Shown: positions 49,039 through 57,372 of the stretch, one piece after another
Numbering within the stretch: the first letter of the stretch is position 1
Layout: the number at the start of each line of letters is the position of its first letter
DNA from: Parathalassolituus penaei
GTDB lineage: Bacteria > Pseudomonadota > Gammaproteobacteria > Pseudomonadales > Oceanobacteraceae
Direction of reading: 5' to 3'
DNA: 64,000 bases
Assembly (NCBI RefSeq): GCF_026626885.1
Contig: NZ_JAPNOA010000016.1
Span: 280,217 to 344,216, forward strand
The notes under the pieces: generated by a model
What the model was told of the DNA's origin: nothing
Databases searched by the model: none
What the model saw: only the letters and a program-made list of their open reading frames with translations
Program-made: the position numbers and the translations under genes

Positions 49039-49100
49039 GGCGCTGCTCAGGCTTTGGCGGTGCTCAGGCTTTGGCGGTGCTCAGGCTTTGGCGGTGCTTT
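49039..49100. repeat. 17-bp tandem repeat between two convergent genes
   Basis: Three copies of a 17-bp unit, GG-CGSTGCTCAGGCTTT in consensus (49039-49055, 49056-49072, 49073-49089) plus a partial fourth. The lysR stop codon (49081-49083) lies inside it, so the repeat runs into the lysR C-terminal codons for AKA. Confidence 0.8.
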
Positions 49101-50043
49101 TGGCAGGTGCTGCAGCTTTTGGCAGCTCCACTTCCCATGGAGGATTCGGACGAATGCTGTCGATCACAAAATCAACAAAGCTGCGTACCTTGGCGGACAG
49201 GTGACGGTTGCTCGGGTACAGCGCGTGAATCGGGCTGGCCTCGAACGGGTATTCACAGCACAGTGGTACCAGGTTGCCGGAATGAATCGCCGGAGCCGCA
49301 ATCAGGGCTGGCAGTGGTGTGATACCGGCACCGGACAGCGCCAGTGCATACAGGGATGCAAAGTCGTTGGCCTGCAGTTTTGGCTTCACCTGAACGGCAA
49401 TTTCCTCTTTGTCCGGACCTGTCATGTTCCACTGCACCCAGCGTGACGCGCTGATCAGACGGTGGTTGCTGAGGTCATCCGGATGTTCCGGAGTACCAAA
49501 TCGTTGCAGGTATTCCGGGCTGGCGCACAGCAGTACACCCACATCCCCCAGGTAACGACCAATCAGCGAGGAATCTTCCAGCTGGCCGATACGGAATGCC
49601 ACGTCGATACCTTCCTGCACCAGATCCAGCAGTTGATCGGACAACACCAGATCAATGGTCAGCTGTGGATGCTCTTCCATAAATTCGGCGACCAGGCTTG
49701 CCAGCACGGTAGAACCAAACAGAACCGGCGCGGTAATACGCAGGGTACCGGTCGGAGTGGTTTGCATCTGGGTCACAGCAATGTTGGCTTCCTCGATTTC
49801 ACTGAGGATACGGGAGCAGTGGCTGTAGTAGGCGTTACCGGTATCGGTCAGACGCAGACTGCGAGTAGTACGCTGAATCAGGCGCACACCCAGACGTTCT
49901 TCCAGCTGGGTAATCTTGCGACTGACAGTCGACTTGGGCAGGCCCAGATTTTTGGCGGCGCCGGTGAAGCTGCCTGCTTCTACTACGTGAACAAAAATCG
50001 CCATCTCGTTCAGGTCGAATTCTTCTCGTTTGCCTATCTGCAT
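49081..50043 (-). CDS. LysR-family transcriptional regulator
   Basis: 320 residues from ATG 50043, which has GGAGG upstream. N-terminal helix-turn-helix: FDLNEMAIFVHVVEAGSFTG then AAKNLGLPKSTVSRKITQLE, the classical LysR pattern. The effector domain has IDVAFRIGQLEDSSLIGRYL and ASLYALALSGAGITPLPALI. The 25-residue C-terminal tail is low-complexity (PKAAAPAKSTAKA) and ends in a tandem repeat. Targets unknown; it stands alone between the receiver protein (convergent) and the light operon (same strand, 206 bp downstream of its end). Confidence 0.88.
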   Translation of the reverse strand: MQIGKREEFDLNEMAIFVHVVEAGSFTGAAKNLGLPKSTVSRKITQLEERLGVRLIQRTTRSLRLTDTGNAYYSHCSRILSEIEEANIAVTQMQTTPTGTLRITAPVLFGSTVLASLVAEFMEEHPQLTIDLVLSDQLLDLVQEGIDVAFRIGQLEDSSLIGRYLGDVGVLLCASPEYLQRFGTPEHPDDLSNHRLISASRWVQWNMTGPDKEEIAVQVKPKLQANDFASLYALALSGAGITPLPALIAAPAIHSGNLVPLCCEYPFEASPIHALYPSNRHLSAKVRSFVDFVIDSIRPNPPWEVELPKAAAPAKSTAKA

Positions 50044-50248
50044 CGGGTGCCTCCACAAAAATCCTGGCCGTGGCCAAGCGTAATCAACCTCGTTAAGTTG
50101 CCATAATTATTGGAACAGTCAAACAAATTTTAATCCCATTGTTGTTTTGGTGATATCTAGTGCTGATTTTGTAGCCAATTTCTCGCCTGAATACGACCTC
50201 GGTTTGTTCTATTGTGGTGCGACGGGTCACAGGGCTTTGATACACGAA

Positions 50249-51508
50249 TCAGTGCCCGATTGGTGTTATCAGCGCTTGATCACGATTGCCCGGCCGCGCC
50301 ATCAGCAGTTGCACAACACTGATCACCCGTTCGTCAAAACCGCCTTCACAGTAGGCAAAGTAGTAGTCCCACATGCGGATAAAGGTGTCGTTGTATCCCA
50401 TGGTTTGCAGCTGTTCGCGTTTGGCCATAAAAGCCGCGCGCCAGTGACGCAGGGTCTGGGCGTAATGAGGACCAAAGTCTTCAAGATGAATGGTGCGCAG
50501 ATCGGAGGCGGCGGTCATGGCGCTCTGTAACACGGTGAGACTGGGCAGGAAGCCGCCCGGAAAAATGTAGCGTTTGATGAAGTCGACATTACGCAGGGCG
50601 CGGTTGTAATGCTGGTCCTGAATGGTAATGGCCTGAATCAGCGCCAGCCCGTCCGGCTTCAGAAGCTGGCGGAAACAGTTGAAGTAACGCGGCAGATACT
50701 GATGACCAACCGCTTCTACCATTTCGATGGACACCAGTTTGTCGAAGCGCCCTTGCAGGTTGCGGTAGTCCTCTTGCAGCAGGGTGATAAGGTCTTCCAG
50801 CCCGGCCGCACGAATCCGTTCGGCCGCCAGTTCGTACTGCTGGCGCGAAATCGTGGTGGTAGTGACCCGGCAGCCATACTCGCGGGCGGCGTGAATGGCC
50901 ATGCTGCCCCAGCCACTGCCGATTTCCAGCAGGTGATCATCCGCGCTCAGTTGCAGCTTCTGGCAGATACGGTCGAGTTTGTAGACTGACGCCTGTTCGA
51001 GGCTGCTTTCCGGCTGCGGGAACATGGCACTGGAATACATCAGGGTTGGGTCGAGAAACAGCTCGAACATGTCATTGCCGAGGTCGTAATGGGCGGCAAT
51101 ATTGCGGCGAGACCCCTTCTCGGTATTGCGTTGTTGCCAGGCAACCCCCCGTAACAACAGCCGCGCGACTCTGGCGATGCCGTTATCAATGCCTTGCAGC
51201 ACCTGCTGATTGCGGCTGAATACGCGGATCACCGCTGGCAGGTCGGGGCTGCTCCAGTCGCCGGTCATGTAGGCTTCACCCGCACCCAGCCCGCCATTCA
51301 GTGCCATGCTGCGCCAGGCTTCAGGATCGTGGATATACACCTCAGCCTGCAGCTCGGCATTGGCTTCACCACACACGTAGTGATGGCCATCTTCGTGAAT
51401 CACCAGGCGGCCGTTGCGAATTTGCTGCAGGCGTTTTAACACCTGTTGGCGGCATACACGTTCCAGCCAGCTGCCACGAGGTGCTTCAAGAGTGATGGAT
51501 TTCATCAT
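50249..51508 (-). CDS. Cyclopropane/furan fatty acid synthase-type SAM methyltransferase
   Basis: 419 residues. ATG 51508 after GGGAGA; the open frame runs further upstream but inside DUF1365. SAM-binding motif LLEIGSGWGSMAIHA, then VSIEMVEAVGHQYLPRYF where the CFAS His/Glu region sits, IQAITIQDQHYNRALRNVDF, IKRYIFPGGFLPS and TAASDLRTIHLEDFGPHYAQ. It methylates the double bond of unsaturated phospholipid chains, giving cyclopropane or, with partner enzymes, furan fatty acids that quench singlet oxygen; UfaM is the light-induced member in Pseudomonas putida. Last gene of the photolyase operon, overlapping DUF1365 by 23 bp. I judge UfaM-like function likely but cannot separate it from Cfa by sequence here. 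Confidence 0.85.
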   Translation of the reverse strand: MMKSITLEAPRGSWLERVCRQQVLKRLQQIRNGRLVIHEDGHHYVCGEANAELQAEVYIHDPEAWRSMALNGGLGAGEAYMTGDWSSPDLPAVIRVFSRNQQVLQGIDNGIARVARLLLRGVAWQQRNTEKGSRRNIAAHYDLGNDMFELFLDPTLMYSSAMFPQPESSLEQASVYKLDRICQKLQLSADDHLLEIGSGWGSMAIHAAREYGCRVTTTTISRQQYELAAERIRAAGLEDLITLLQEDYRNLQGRFDKLVSIEMVEAVGHQYLPRYFNCFRQLLKPDGLALIQAITIQDQHYNRALRNVDFIKRYIFPGGFLPSLTVLQSAMTAASDLRTIHLEDFGPHYAQTLRHWRAAFMAKREQLQTMGYNDTFIRMWDYYFAYCEGGFDERVISVVQLLMARPGNRDQALITPIGH

Positions 51509-52409
51509 GAGTCTCCCGGATGGTGAAGGATTGCGGCTCTGGCCGATGGCCAGGATGTTTGTGAAAACGGGCACCCCGCCACCACAGACGGGCGGCTTGC
51601 CAGTAAATACCGATAGCGACTTGCAGGCTTTGCAGTGGATAACGCCACAATAGCCGTCCGAGGCTTCTGCGGCTGATGAGCTGACGCTGCAAGCACAGGG
51701 TGGCATCAAATGCAGGCTGGCCCTGACGTTGAAGCGCCAGATGGCTGATCAGCTGGTGGTTGGGCAATTCTTGCGGGCAATTCAGCAACCACTGGTAGCT
51801 CATATCCATCGGGTTGAATGGCGATACATGGAAGGCTTTGCTGAACTCAAAACAGAACTTCGGATCACCCGCGCGATGCTGACGCACCTCTGCGGGGTAA
51901 TGGATATCCGATTGAGTGCCCTGGTCTGCAGCGGTTGCGTCGAGCCGGGTCGAAAGCCAGTAATGATGACGTTCTCCCCACGGGGTGTTGGTGACTTCAG
52001 CCAACATGCCCACACACTGGCCCTGCTGGTCAAAACCGAAATAACAACTGAGCGGATTCATCACCACACCGAGCCCACGCAAGTTGGTCAGCACACTGAC
52101 CCGACAGGCTGGCAAACCCGCTTGCTGAAACTTCAGCAACAGCCGTTGGCGCAGCTGTGGCAGGCTGGTGTCTCCCAGAAAATAGTCGGCACTGTGAAAA
52201 CCAGACAGCGCCCAGCGTGATTTCCCCCAAAGCGGATGCAAGGCTAACACTCGTTCTATTTCGTCCAGATCCAGCAACATCATGTACAGCGGGTAACGGA
52301 ACTCATGGCGGGTAACGGCAAAACGCCGATGCCGCACCCAGCCTTCGTAAATTGCGCTGTGCTGAATGCCCGCTGCTTCGGGTTGGCCTGAGCGCTCGAA
52401 CAGGCTCAT
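51486..52409 (-). CDS. DUF1365 family protein
   Basis: 307 residues. DUF1365 landmarks: YEGWVRHRRFAVTRHEFRYP near the start, LYMMLLDLDEIERV, RVSVLTNLRGLGVVMNPLSC, CFEFSKAFHVSPFNPMDMSYQW. Possibly a fatty-acyl-binding or lipid-modifying protein; no reaction has been established. DUF1365 is usually found with a CFAS-like methyltransferase and an FAD amine oxidase, as here; its start overlaps the oxidase stop by 4 bp. Confidence 0.93.
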   Translation of the reverse strand: MSLFERSGQPEAAGIQHSAIYEGWVRHRRFAVTRHEFRYPLYMMLLDLDEIERVLALHPLWGKSRWALSGFHSADYFLGDTSLPQLRQRLLLKFQQAGLPACRVSVLTNLRGLGVVMNPLSCYFGFDQQGQCVGMLAEVTNTPWGERHHYWLSTRLDATAADQGTQSDIHYPAEVRQHRAGDPKFCFEFSKAFHVSPFNPMDMSYQWLLNCPQELPNHQLISHLALQRQGQPAFDATLCLQRQLISRRSLGRLLWRYPLQSLQVAIGIYWQAARLWWRGARFHKHPGHRPEPQSFTIRETHDEIHHS

Positions 52410-53719
52410 GGCATGCTCACTCCCAGCGCCTCACAAACTCGTACCGCACTGCGGACACCGTCTTCATGAAAACCGTTAAACCAGTAGGCGCCACAATAAT
52501 GGGTGTGGCGGGCACCGCTGATCAGGTAGTGCTGTTGCTGGGCGGCCATACCTTCCAGCGTGAACACCGGGTGGTCGTAACGGAAACGGCGGATGATCTT
52601 GTCTGGATGAATGGCATGGCTGCGGTTGAGGGTGACGCAGAACGGCCCGACGTTTTCATCAAACCCCTGCAAACGATTCATGTAGTAGGTAACGGCGGCG
52701 GTCTGCTGTTGCTGGTCGTCGAGATGATAATTCCAGGCTGCCCAGACCTTGCGTCGGCGTGGTAACAGTGATTCGTCGGTGTGTAACACCACGTCGTTGC
52801 CCTGATAGGGAATGGCACCCAACAGGCGTTGTTCATCAGCCGACGGTTCGGCCAGCAGGGCCAGCGCCTGATCGCTGTGACAGGCCAGAATTACCTGATC
52901 AAACGTGCGCAGGGCAACACCGTCGGTCGTTTGTACTTCCAGCTCTACTGCACTGTTATGGCGATGAATCCGCAGCACCGGTGTATCCAGATGCACGCTG
53001 CTCTCAGGTAACTGCGCCAGCAGGGTATCCACGTAAGTGCGGGAACCACCTTCGATGACTCGCCATTGTGGGCGGTTTTTCAGACTCAGCAGGCCGTGGT
53101 TGTTAAAAAAGCGCAGGAAAAACGCCGCCGGAAAATCCAGCATCCCGTCACAACCCGCTGACCAGATCGCTGCGCCCATCGGAATAATGTAATAACGCCG
53201 GAAAGCCTCTCCGTAACCACCGCGTTGTAGGTAGTGGCCGAGGGTTTCGTGTGGGTCGAGACGATTTTGCTCAACGTCGGCCGTGGCTTCGCGGTTAAAC
53301 CGCAGGATGTCCCGAATCATGCTCCAGAACGTTGGGCTCAACAGGTTGCGGCGCTGGGCAAACAGGCGATCCAGCCCCTGACCGTTGTACTCCAGCCCGG
53401 TCTGCTCGCATTTCACGCTGAACCCCATATCAGAAGCTCGGGTTTCCACGCCCAGTAATTCCAGCAAGCGGATAAACAGCGGGTAGGTGCGATCGTTGTA
53501 CACAATAAACCCGGTGTTGACCGGATAACTCACACCTTGCCATTCAACAGCGGTGGTCTGGGTGTGGCCTCCGGGTTCCTGATTGGCTTCAAACAGCTCA
53601 ACCCGGTAACGCTGGCGTAACAGCCAGGCGCAGGTCAGACCGGAAATACCGCTGCCAACGATGGCAATCCGTGGTCGAGGGTCGTGCAGGCGTTGTGGGT
53701 CGGAATGAGTGCCGGTCAT
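52406..53719 (-). CDS. FAD-dependent amine oxidase-like protein
   Basis: 437 residues from ATG 53719 (AAGGA upstream, ATGA overlap with the SDR stop). N-terminal FAD fold: PRIAIVGSGISGLTCAWLL with GxGxxG, followed by RYRVELFEANQEPGGHTQT. HCGAYWFNGFHEDGVRSAVR near the end closes the FAD domain. This group (COG2907-like) is predicted to act on lipids rather than amines; in lipid-modification clusters it may desaturate or oxidise the chain, a possible partner of the CFAS-like enzyme. The motif SGISGLTCAW is intact, so catalysis is likely. Confidence 0.9.
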   Translation of the reverse strand: MTGTHSDPQRLHDPRPRIAIVGSGISGLTCAWLLRQRYRVELFEANQEPGGHTQTTAVEWQGVSYPVNTGFIVYNDRTYPLFIRLLELLGVETRASDMGFSVKCEQTGLEYNGQGLDRLFAQRRNLLSPTFWSMIRDILRFNREATADVEQNRLDPHETLGHYLQRGGYGEAFRRYYIIPMGAAIWSAGCDGMLDFPAAFFLRFFNNHGLLSLKNRPQWRVIEGGSRTYVDTLLAQLPESSVHLDTPVLRIHRHNSAVELEVQTTDGVALRTFDQVILACHSDQALALLAEPSADEQRLLGAIPYQGNDVVLHTDESLLPRRRKVWAAWNYHLDDQQQQTAAVTYYMNRLQGFDENVGPFCVTLNRSHAIHPDKIIRRFRYDHPVFTLEGMAAQQQHYLISGARHTHYCGAYWFNGFHEDGVRSAVRVCEALGVSMP

Positions 53720-54522
53720 GCTCGGGGTTTCCTTTGCGAACGGGTAAACAGCTTCAGGAGTGGCCACTGCAGGCAATCGGGGAGCGCCCCCAGTAATCGC
53801 AGTATTCGGGTAAAACCTTTGGGAAAATGAATGCTGTGCTGGTGTTGCTGCATGCCCGCCACGATGGCCTGAGCGGCCTGTTCGGCGCTGATCCGCATGG
53901 GCATGGCGAAGTGGTTGCGGTCGGTGAGTGGCGTTTTGACAAAACCGGGTGCCACCAGGCTGACATCAATACCTTCCTGGGCCAGATCCAGTCGCAGGGA
54001 TTTTGCGAAGTAATCCACGGCCGCCTTGCTGGCGCCGTAGGCTTCGGCGCGTGGTAACGGCAGCCAGGTCACACTGCTGGATACCGCAACCAGATAACCG
54101 CGCTGACTGGCACGCAGCAGGGGCAGGGCGGCAGCCACCGTATTCACCAGTCCATCAAAGTTGGTGTGCATGACCCTGCGGACCAGAGCCGCATCAAACT
54201 GGCCAACGTCCAGATACTCACAGGTGCCGGCGTTGGCAATCAGGGTATCTATATAACCAAAAACCTCGTCAATATGGTGCGCGACCAATGCCAGCGATTG
54301 TGGATCGGTAACATCGGCGGGCATGGCACTGACGTTGGCATACTGCTCAGCGATGGGCATCAGGCTGGATATATCGCGGGCGCTGATCACCAGATGTCGG
54401 CACTGCGCTGCCAATACCGGCACCAGCGCCGCGCCTATGCCGGAGCTGGCACCGGTCAGCCAGATAATCTGGCCGGTTAACGGGTAGTGGCGGCCTCGCA
54501 GCCGGTTGATGAGGCGCTTCAT
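53716..54522 (-). CDS. Short-chain dehydrogenase/reductase
   Basis: 268 residues, classical SDR. IIWLTGASSGIGAALVPVLA holds the NAD(P) TGxxxGxG; AYGASKAAVDYFAK holds the catalytic YxxxK. The C-terminus (PKGFTRILRLLGALPDCLQW) is hydrophobic and may attach to the membrane. Its start overlaps the NTF2-like stop by 4 bp. Substrate unknown; an aldehyde or keto-lipid from the neighbouring oxidase is possible. Confidence 0.92.
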   Translation of the reverse strand: MKRLINRLRGRHYPLTGQIIWLTGASSGIGAALVPVLAAQCRHLVISARDISSLMPIAEQYANVSAMPADVTDPQSLALVAHHIDEVFGYIDTLIANAGTCEYLDVGQFDAALVRRVMHTNFDGLVNTVAAALPLLRASQRGYLVAVSSSVTWLPLPRAEAYGASKAAVDYFAKSLRLDLAQEGIDVSLVAPGFVKTPLTDRNHFAMPMRISAEQAAQAIVAGMQQHQHSIHFPKGFTRILRLLGALPDCLQWPLLKLFTRSQRKPRA

Positions 54523-54950
54523 GCCAGACGCTTCCGTAACCAGCGGATGGCGGTGCCCATCACGGGCAAGTGCTGGTACAGCATCTGGCCTGCATCAAAC
54601 AGGTCCTGGTGGCGAATCACCCGATGATGGTTCCATTCCAGCACGGTGCCGCCTTCGACGGTAATCCAGCGTCCGCCACCAATGCGCGGGTGACGGTAAT
54701 GCATTTGCCAGGGCAAAAAGTCGCGGTTCTGATTGCTGATGGCGTCGCCGTACTCAAAGCGGATGCCATCTACCGACCGATAGAGTCGTTCAAAATAGCG
54801 ATGCAACTCTGGCAGGCCATGCACCTGATGCAGCGGGTCCGAGAACAGGATCTGCTGGTCGTACACCATGGCCAGCAACGGCTGGCTAAGGCTGTCGCGA
54901 TCCAGATGCTGGTACAGATGCTGAACGCGTTGTATCCGTTCATGGCTCAT
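54519..54950 (-). CDS. SnoaL/NTF2-like protein
   Basis: 143 residues, single NTF2-like fold (RIQRVQHLYQHLDRDSLSQP near the start, VYDQQILFSDPLHQVHGLPE, GGTVLEWNHHRVIRHQDLFD). The fold is used for lyases, isomerases or as a binding pocket; the active residues cannot be assigned. It is a constant companion of the CFAS/DUF1365/oxidase/SDR group. 33 bp downstream of phrB, ATGA overlap with the SDR. Confidence 0.85.
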   Translation of the reverse strand: MSHERIQRVQHLYQHLDRDSLSQPLLAMVYDQQILFSDPLHQVHGLPELHRYFERLYRSVDGIRFEYGDAISNQNRDFLPWQMHYRHPRIGGGRWITVEGGTVLEWNHHRVIRHQDLFDAGQMLYQHLPVMGTAIRWLRKRLA

Positions 54951-54983
54951 CTCTGTGCTCCTGTTGGCGGGCCCTGTGTGGGC

Positions 54984-56438
54984 TCAGAGTGGTAATTCGG
55001 GATGGGCGGCCGGGTCGGTGACCGGTTTACCCAGTACCCCAAACGCATCCAGGGCACGCTGGCGTCCAAACGAATGCTCAACAATCGCAGTGGGATACCC
55101 ACAACGACGACGCTGCAGGCCGTCTGGTTCATGGCGGCTGTCGGGAGGCAGGCTCGCCAGAGCCGGTACAAAACGGGCGATAAACTCACCGGTAGCGTCA
55201 AACTTGCGGCTCTGCAGCAGTGGATTAAAAATCCGGAACCAGGGTGCACCATCGGCTCCGGTGGAGGCACTCCACTGCCAGCCGCCGTTGTTGGAAGCAA
55301 GGTCGGCGTCGAGCAGATACTGGTTAAAAAAGGCCTCACCCTGACGCCAGTCGATCAGCAGGTGTTTGGTCAGGAACATGGCACTGATCATGCGCAAGCG
55401 GTTGTGCATCCAGCCTTCCTGCAACAGTTGTTGCTGGGCCGCATCGACAATCGGGTAACCGGTGCGGCCTTCGCACCAGGCGGCAAATTCGTCGGGGGCA
55501 TGACGCCAGCGGATAACCTCGGTTTCTGGCTTGAAGGCGCGGTGTTTGCACAATTCCGGGAAGGCAACCAGCAGATGGCGGTAGAACTCACGCCACACCA
55601 GTTCGTTAATCCAGGTCTGGAAACCGGAGCGGCCACCATCCAGACGACCGTCGTTAAATCGCACCGCGGCGTACAGACACTGACGCGGAGACAACAGCCC
55701 CAATGACAGCGGCACCGACAGGCGACTGGTGCTGTCGAGGCCCGGGAAGTCGCGTTCCTGATGGTACTGGCGGGCGCGTTCGTCGATAAATTCCTGCAGC
55801 TGCTGGTGGGCGTCATCCTCGGAGGCCGACCAGAGTGGATCAACGTTCGGTTCTGCCACGCTGGATACCGGCATCAACAGATGGTCCGGCCATTCAAACG
55901 GAGCCTGAACTGCCGGAGCAGGCAGTGGAGCAGTTAGCGCTGGACCGGCATCGGCCATCCACGCCTTGCGGAATGGGGTGTACACCCGGAATGGCAAACC
56001 GGCCTTGTTGTTGACGGAACCGGGAGCCAACAGGCACTGGTCGTGGAAGCGTTGCACGTCGACGCCCTGCGCCGCGGCGTCACGACATACCATGATGTCG
56101 CGCCGACGTTCATTCACTTCGTATTCATTGTTGAAAAACAGCTGACGGGCACCTAGCGCCTGTAACCAGTGTGCGATCCGCTGACGGCTGGCTTCAAAGT
56201 CGGCGACGGTTTCAATCAACAGGGGAATATTGCGCGCTGCCAGGCTGTCGTGCAGTGATGCCATGGCAGCCCGCATCAGATTGATCTTGCGCGGGCCAAT
56301 GCCATGGCGGGCCCACTGGTGGTGGGTTTCAAACACGATGGCCACCACCGGACGCCCCTGTTGGGCAGCTGCGTGCAGGGCAGGGTTATCGTGAATTCGC
56401 AGGTCTGTGCGAAACCACATCAGTACCGGTTCAGTCAT
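54984..56438 (-). CDS. phrB: Deoxyribodipyrimidine photolyase
   Basis: 484 residues, class I CPD photolyase. ATG 56438 has GAGGTGA about 9 bp upstream; another ATG stands two codons earlier. N-terminal antenna-binding domain VLMWFRTDLRIHDNPALHAA; FAD domain VWREFYRHLLVAFPELC, GRTGYPIVDAAQQQLLQEGW, MHNRLRMISAMFLTKHLLID, NNGGWQWSASTGADGAPWFR and IFNPLLQSRKFDATGEF, including residues of the electron-transfer Trp chain. Splits UV-induced pyrimidine dimers using blue/near-UV light. Third gene of the operon, overlapping the upstream merR by 8 bp. Confidence 0.96.
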   Translation of the reverse strand: MTEPVLMWFRTDLRIHDNPALHAAAQQGRPVVAIVFETHHQWARHGIGPRKINLMRAAMASLHDSLAARNIPLLIETVADFEASRQRIAHWLQALGARQLFFNNEYEVNERRRDIMVCRDAAAQGVDVQRFHDQCLLAPGSVNNKAGLPFRVYTPFRKAWMADAGPALTAPLPAPAVQAPFEWPDHLLMPVSSVAEPNVDPLWSASEDDAHQQLQEFIDERARQYHQERDFPGLDSTSRLSVPLSLGLLSPRQCLYAAVRFNDGRLDGGRSGFQTWINELVWREFYRHLLVAFPELCKHRAFKPETEVIRWRHAPDEFAAWCEGRTGYPIVDAAQQQLLQEGWMHNRLRMISAMFLTKHLLIDWRQGEAFFNQYLLDADLASNNGGWQWSASTGADGAPWFRIFNPLLQSRKFDATGEFIARFVPALASLPPDSRHEPDGLQRRRCGYPTAIVEHSFGRQRALDAFGVLGKPVTDPAAHPELPL

Positions 56439-57372
56439 GGTCATTCACCTCGTGGGTAATCGACCACGGCGCAGCGACTTCTCCACCACGTCCGTAATCA
56501 AGAATATAGCTCTGGATCTGCTGCTGCAGTGGCAGGCGACGCAGGTCGTTAAGGTCTGGCAGGTCATAAATGACAAAACTCTGGCAGCCACTGAGCCAGA
56601 ATGAACGCGGGCTGCTGACCAGTGCCTGCCATTCCTGATGCTGGCTGTCGGTAGCGGGTTGCCAGTGCAGCCACAAATGGCTGGCCTGCAAGGCATCAGC
56701 GGCCAGACGCACATCACTGGCGGGCAGGCTGGTGTCGAGCAGCTCGACCCGGAGCCCGGCGGCACCAATGGCACAGGCACGGATCAGCAGATCAAGCGTG
56801 GCACTGCGGCAATTGCTGCTCAGTAACAGCCGTGGGCCGGATGCATGGCGCTGTTGCTGATGCATCAGCACTTGCAGGCGCTGGATCAGGCGGCTTTCCA
56901 ACAGGCTGGCGAGCAAGCGGCCATGACTGTGCCCGCGCAGCTGTTCAAGGGCGGGCAGCAGTGCCCGCTCGTAATAGATCGCCACCGGATAATGGGAAAA
57001 ACCGTCGTTGAGGCTCTGGTCGAGTACGCCCAGCTCAAACTGTTCAACACTGCTGACAACCAGCAATTGCTGTTCACTCCAGACGTCTGTGCGTTCACTG
57101 GTTGTCTGGTTACTGGACGGCTGATTCAACAGCAGCTGTACCTGACGCACCGGATAGCCCTGTTCCAGCCAGTACAGAATTCGCCGTACATCCTGCAGAT
57201 GCTGGTCGTTGTAAAAGCGATGGCCCTTGGGAGTACGCAAGGGTTTGACGATGCCATAACGACGTTCCCAGGCCCGCAGGGTGGCCGGGTTAACCCCGGA
57301 CAGCCGCGCGAATTCGCGGATCGGGTAGGTGCCGTCGGGCCAGCTGACTGGCTCGTCCTGTTCAGATCGCAT
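56431..57372 (-). CDS. MerR-family regulator, class II LitR/PplR-like
   Basis: 313 residues from ATG 57372 (57390 is an alternative), overlapping the TudS stop. HTH: TYPIREFARLSGVNPATLRA, WERRYGIVKPLRTPKGHRFY. The C-terminal part lacks the DxHxxG cobalamin motif, as in the regulator at 22 kb, with which it shares the layout and the TLRAWERRYG core. Its place directly in front of photolyase is as in Pseudomonas light-responsive loci. Being the second gene of the operon it probably governs, it would be autoregulated. The partner LOV protein is likely the one at 23 kb, 33 kb away. Confidence 0.88.
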   Translation of the reverse strand: MRSEQDEPVSWPDGTYPIREFARLSGVNPATLRAWERRYGIVKPLRTPKGHRFYNDQHLQDVRRILYWLEQGYPVRQVQLLLNQPSSNQTTSERTDVWSEQQLLVVSSVEQFELGVLDQSLNDGFSHYPVAIYYERALLPALEQLRGHSHGRLLASLLESRLIQRLQVLMHQQQRHASGPRLLLSSNCRSATLDLLIRACAIGAAGLRVELLDTSLPASDVRLAADALQASHLWLHWQPATDSQHQEWQALVSSPRSFWLSGCQSFVIYDLPDLNDLRRLPLQQQIQSYILDYGRGGEVAAPWSITHEVNDHD

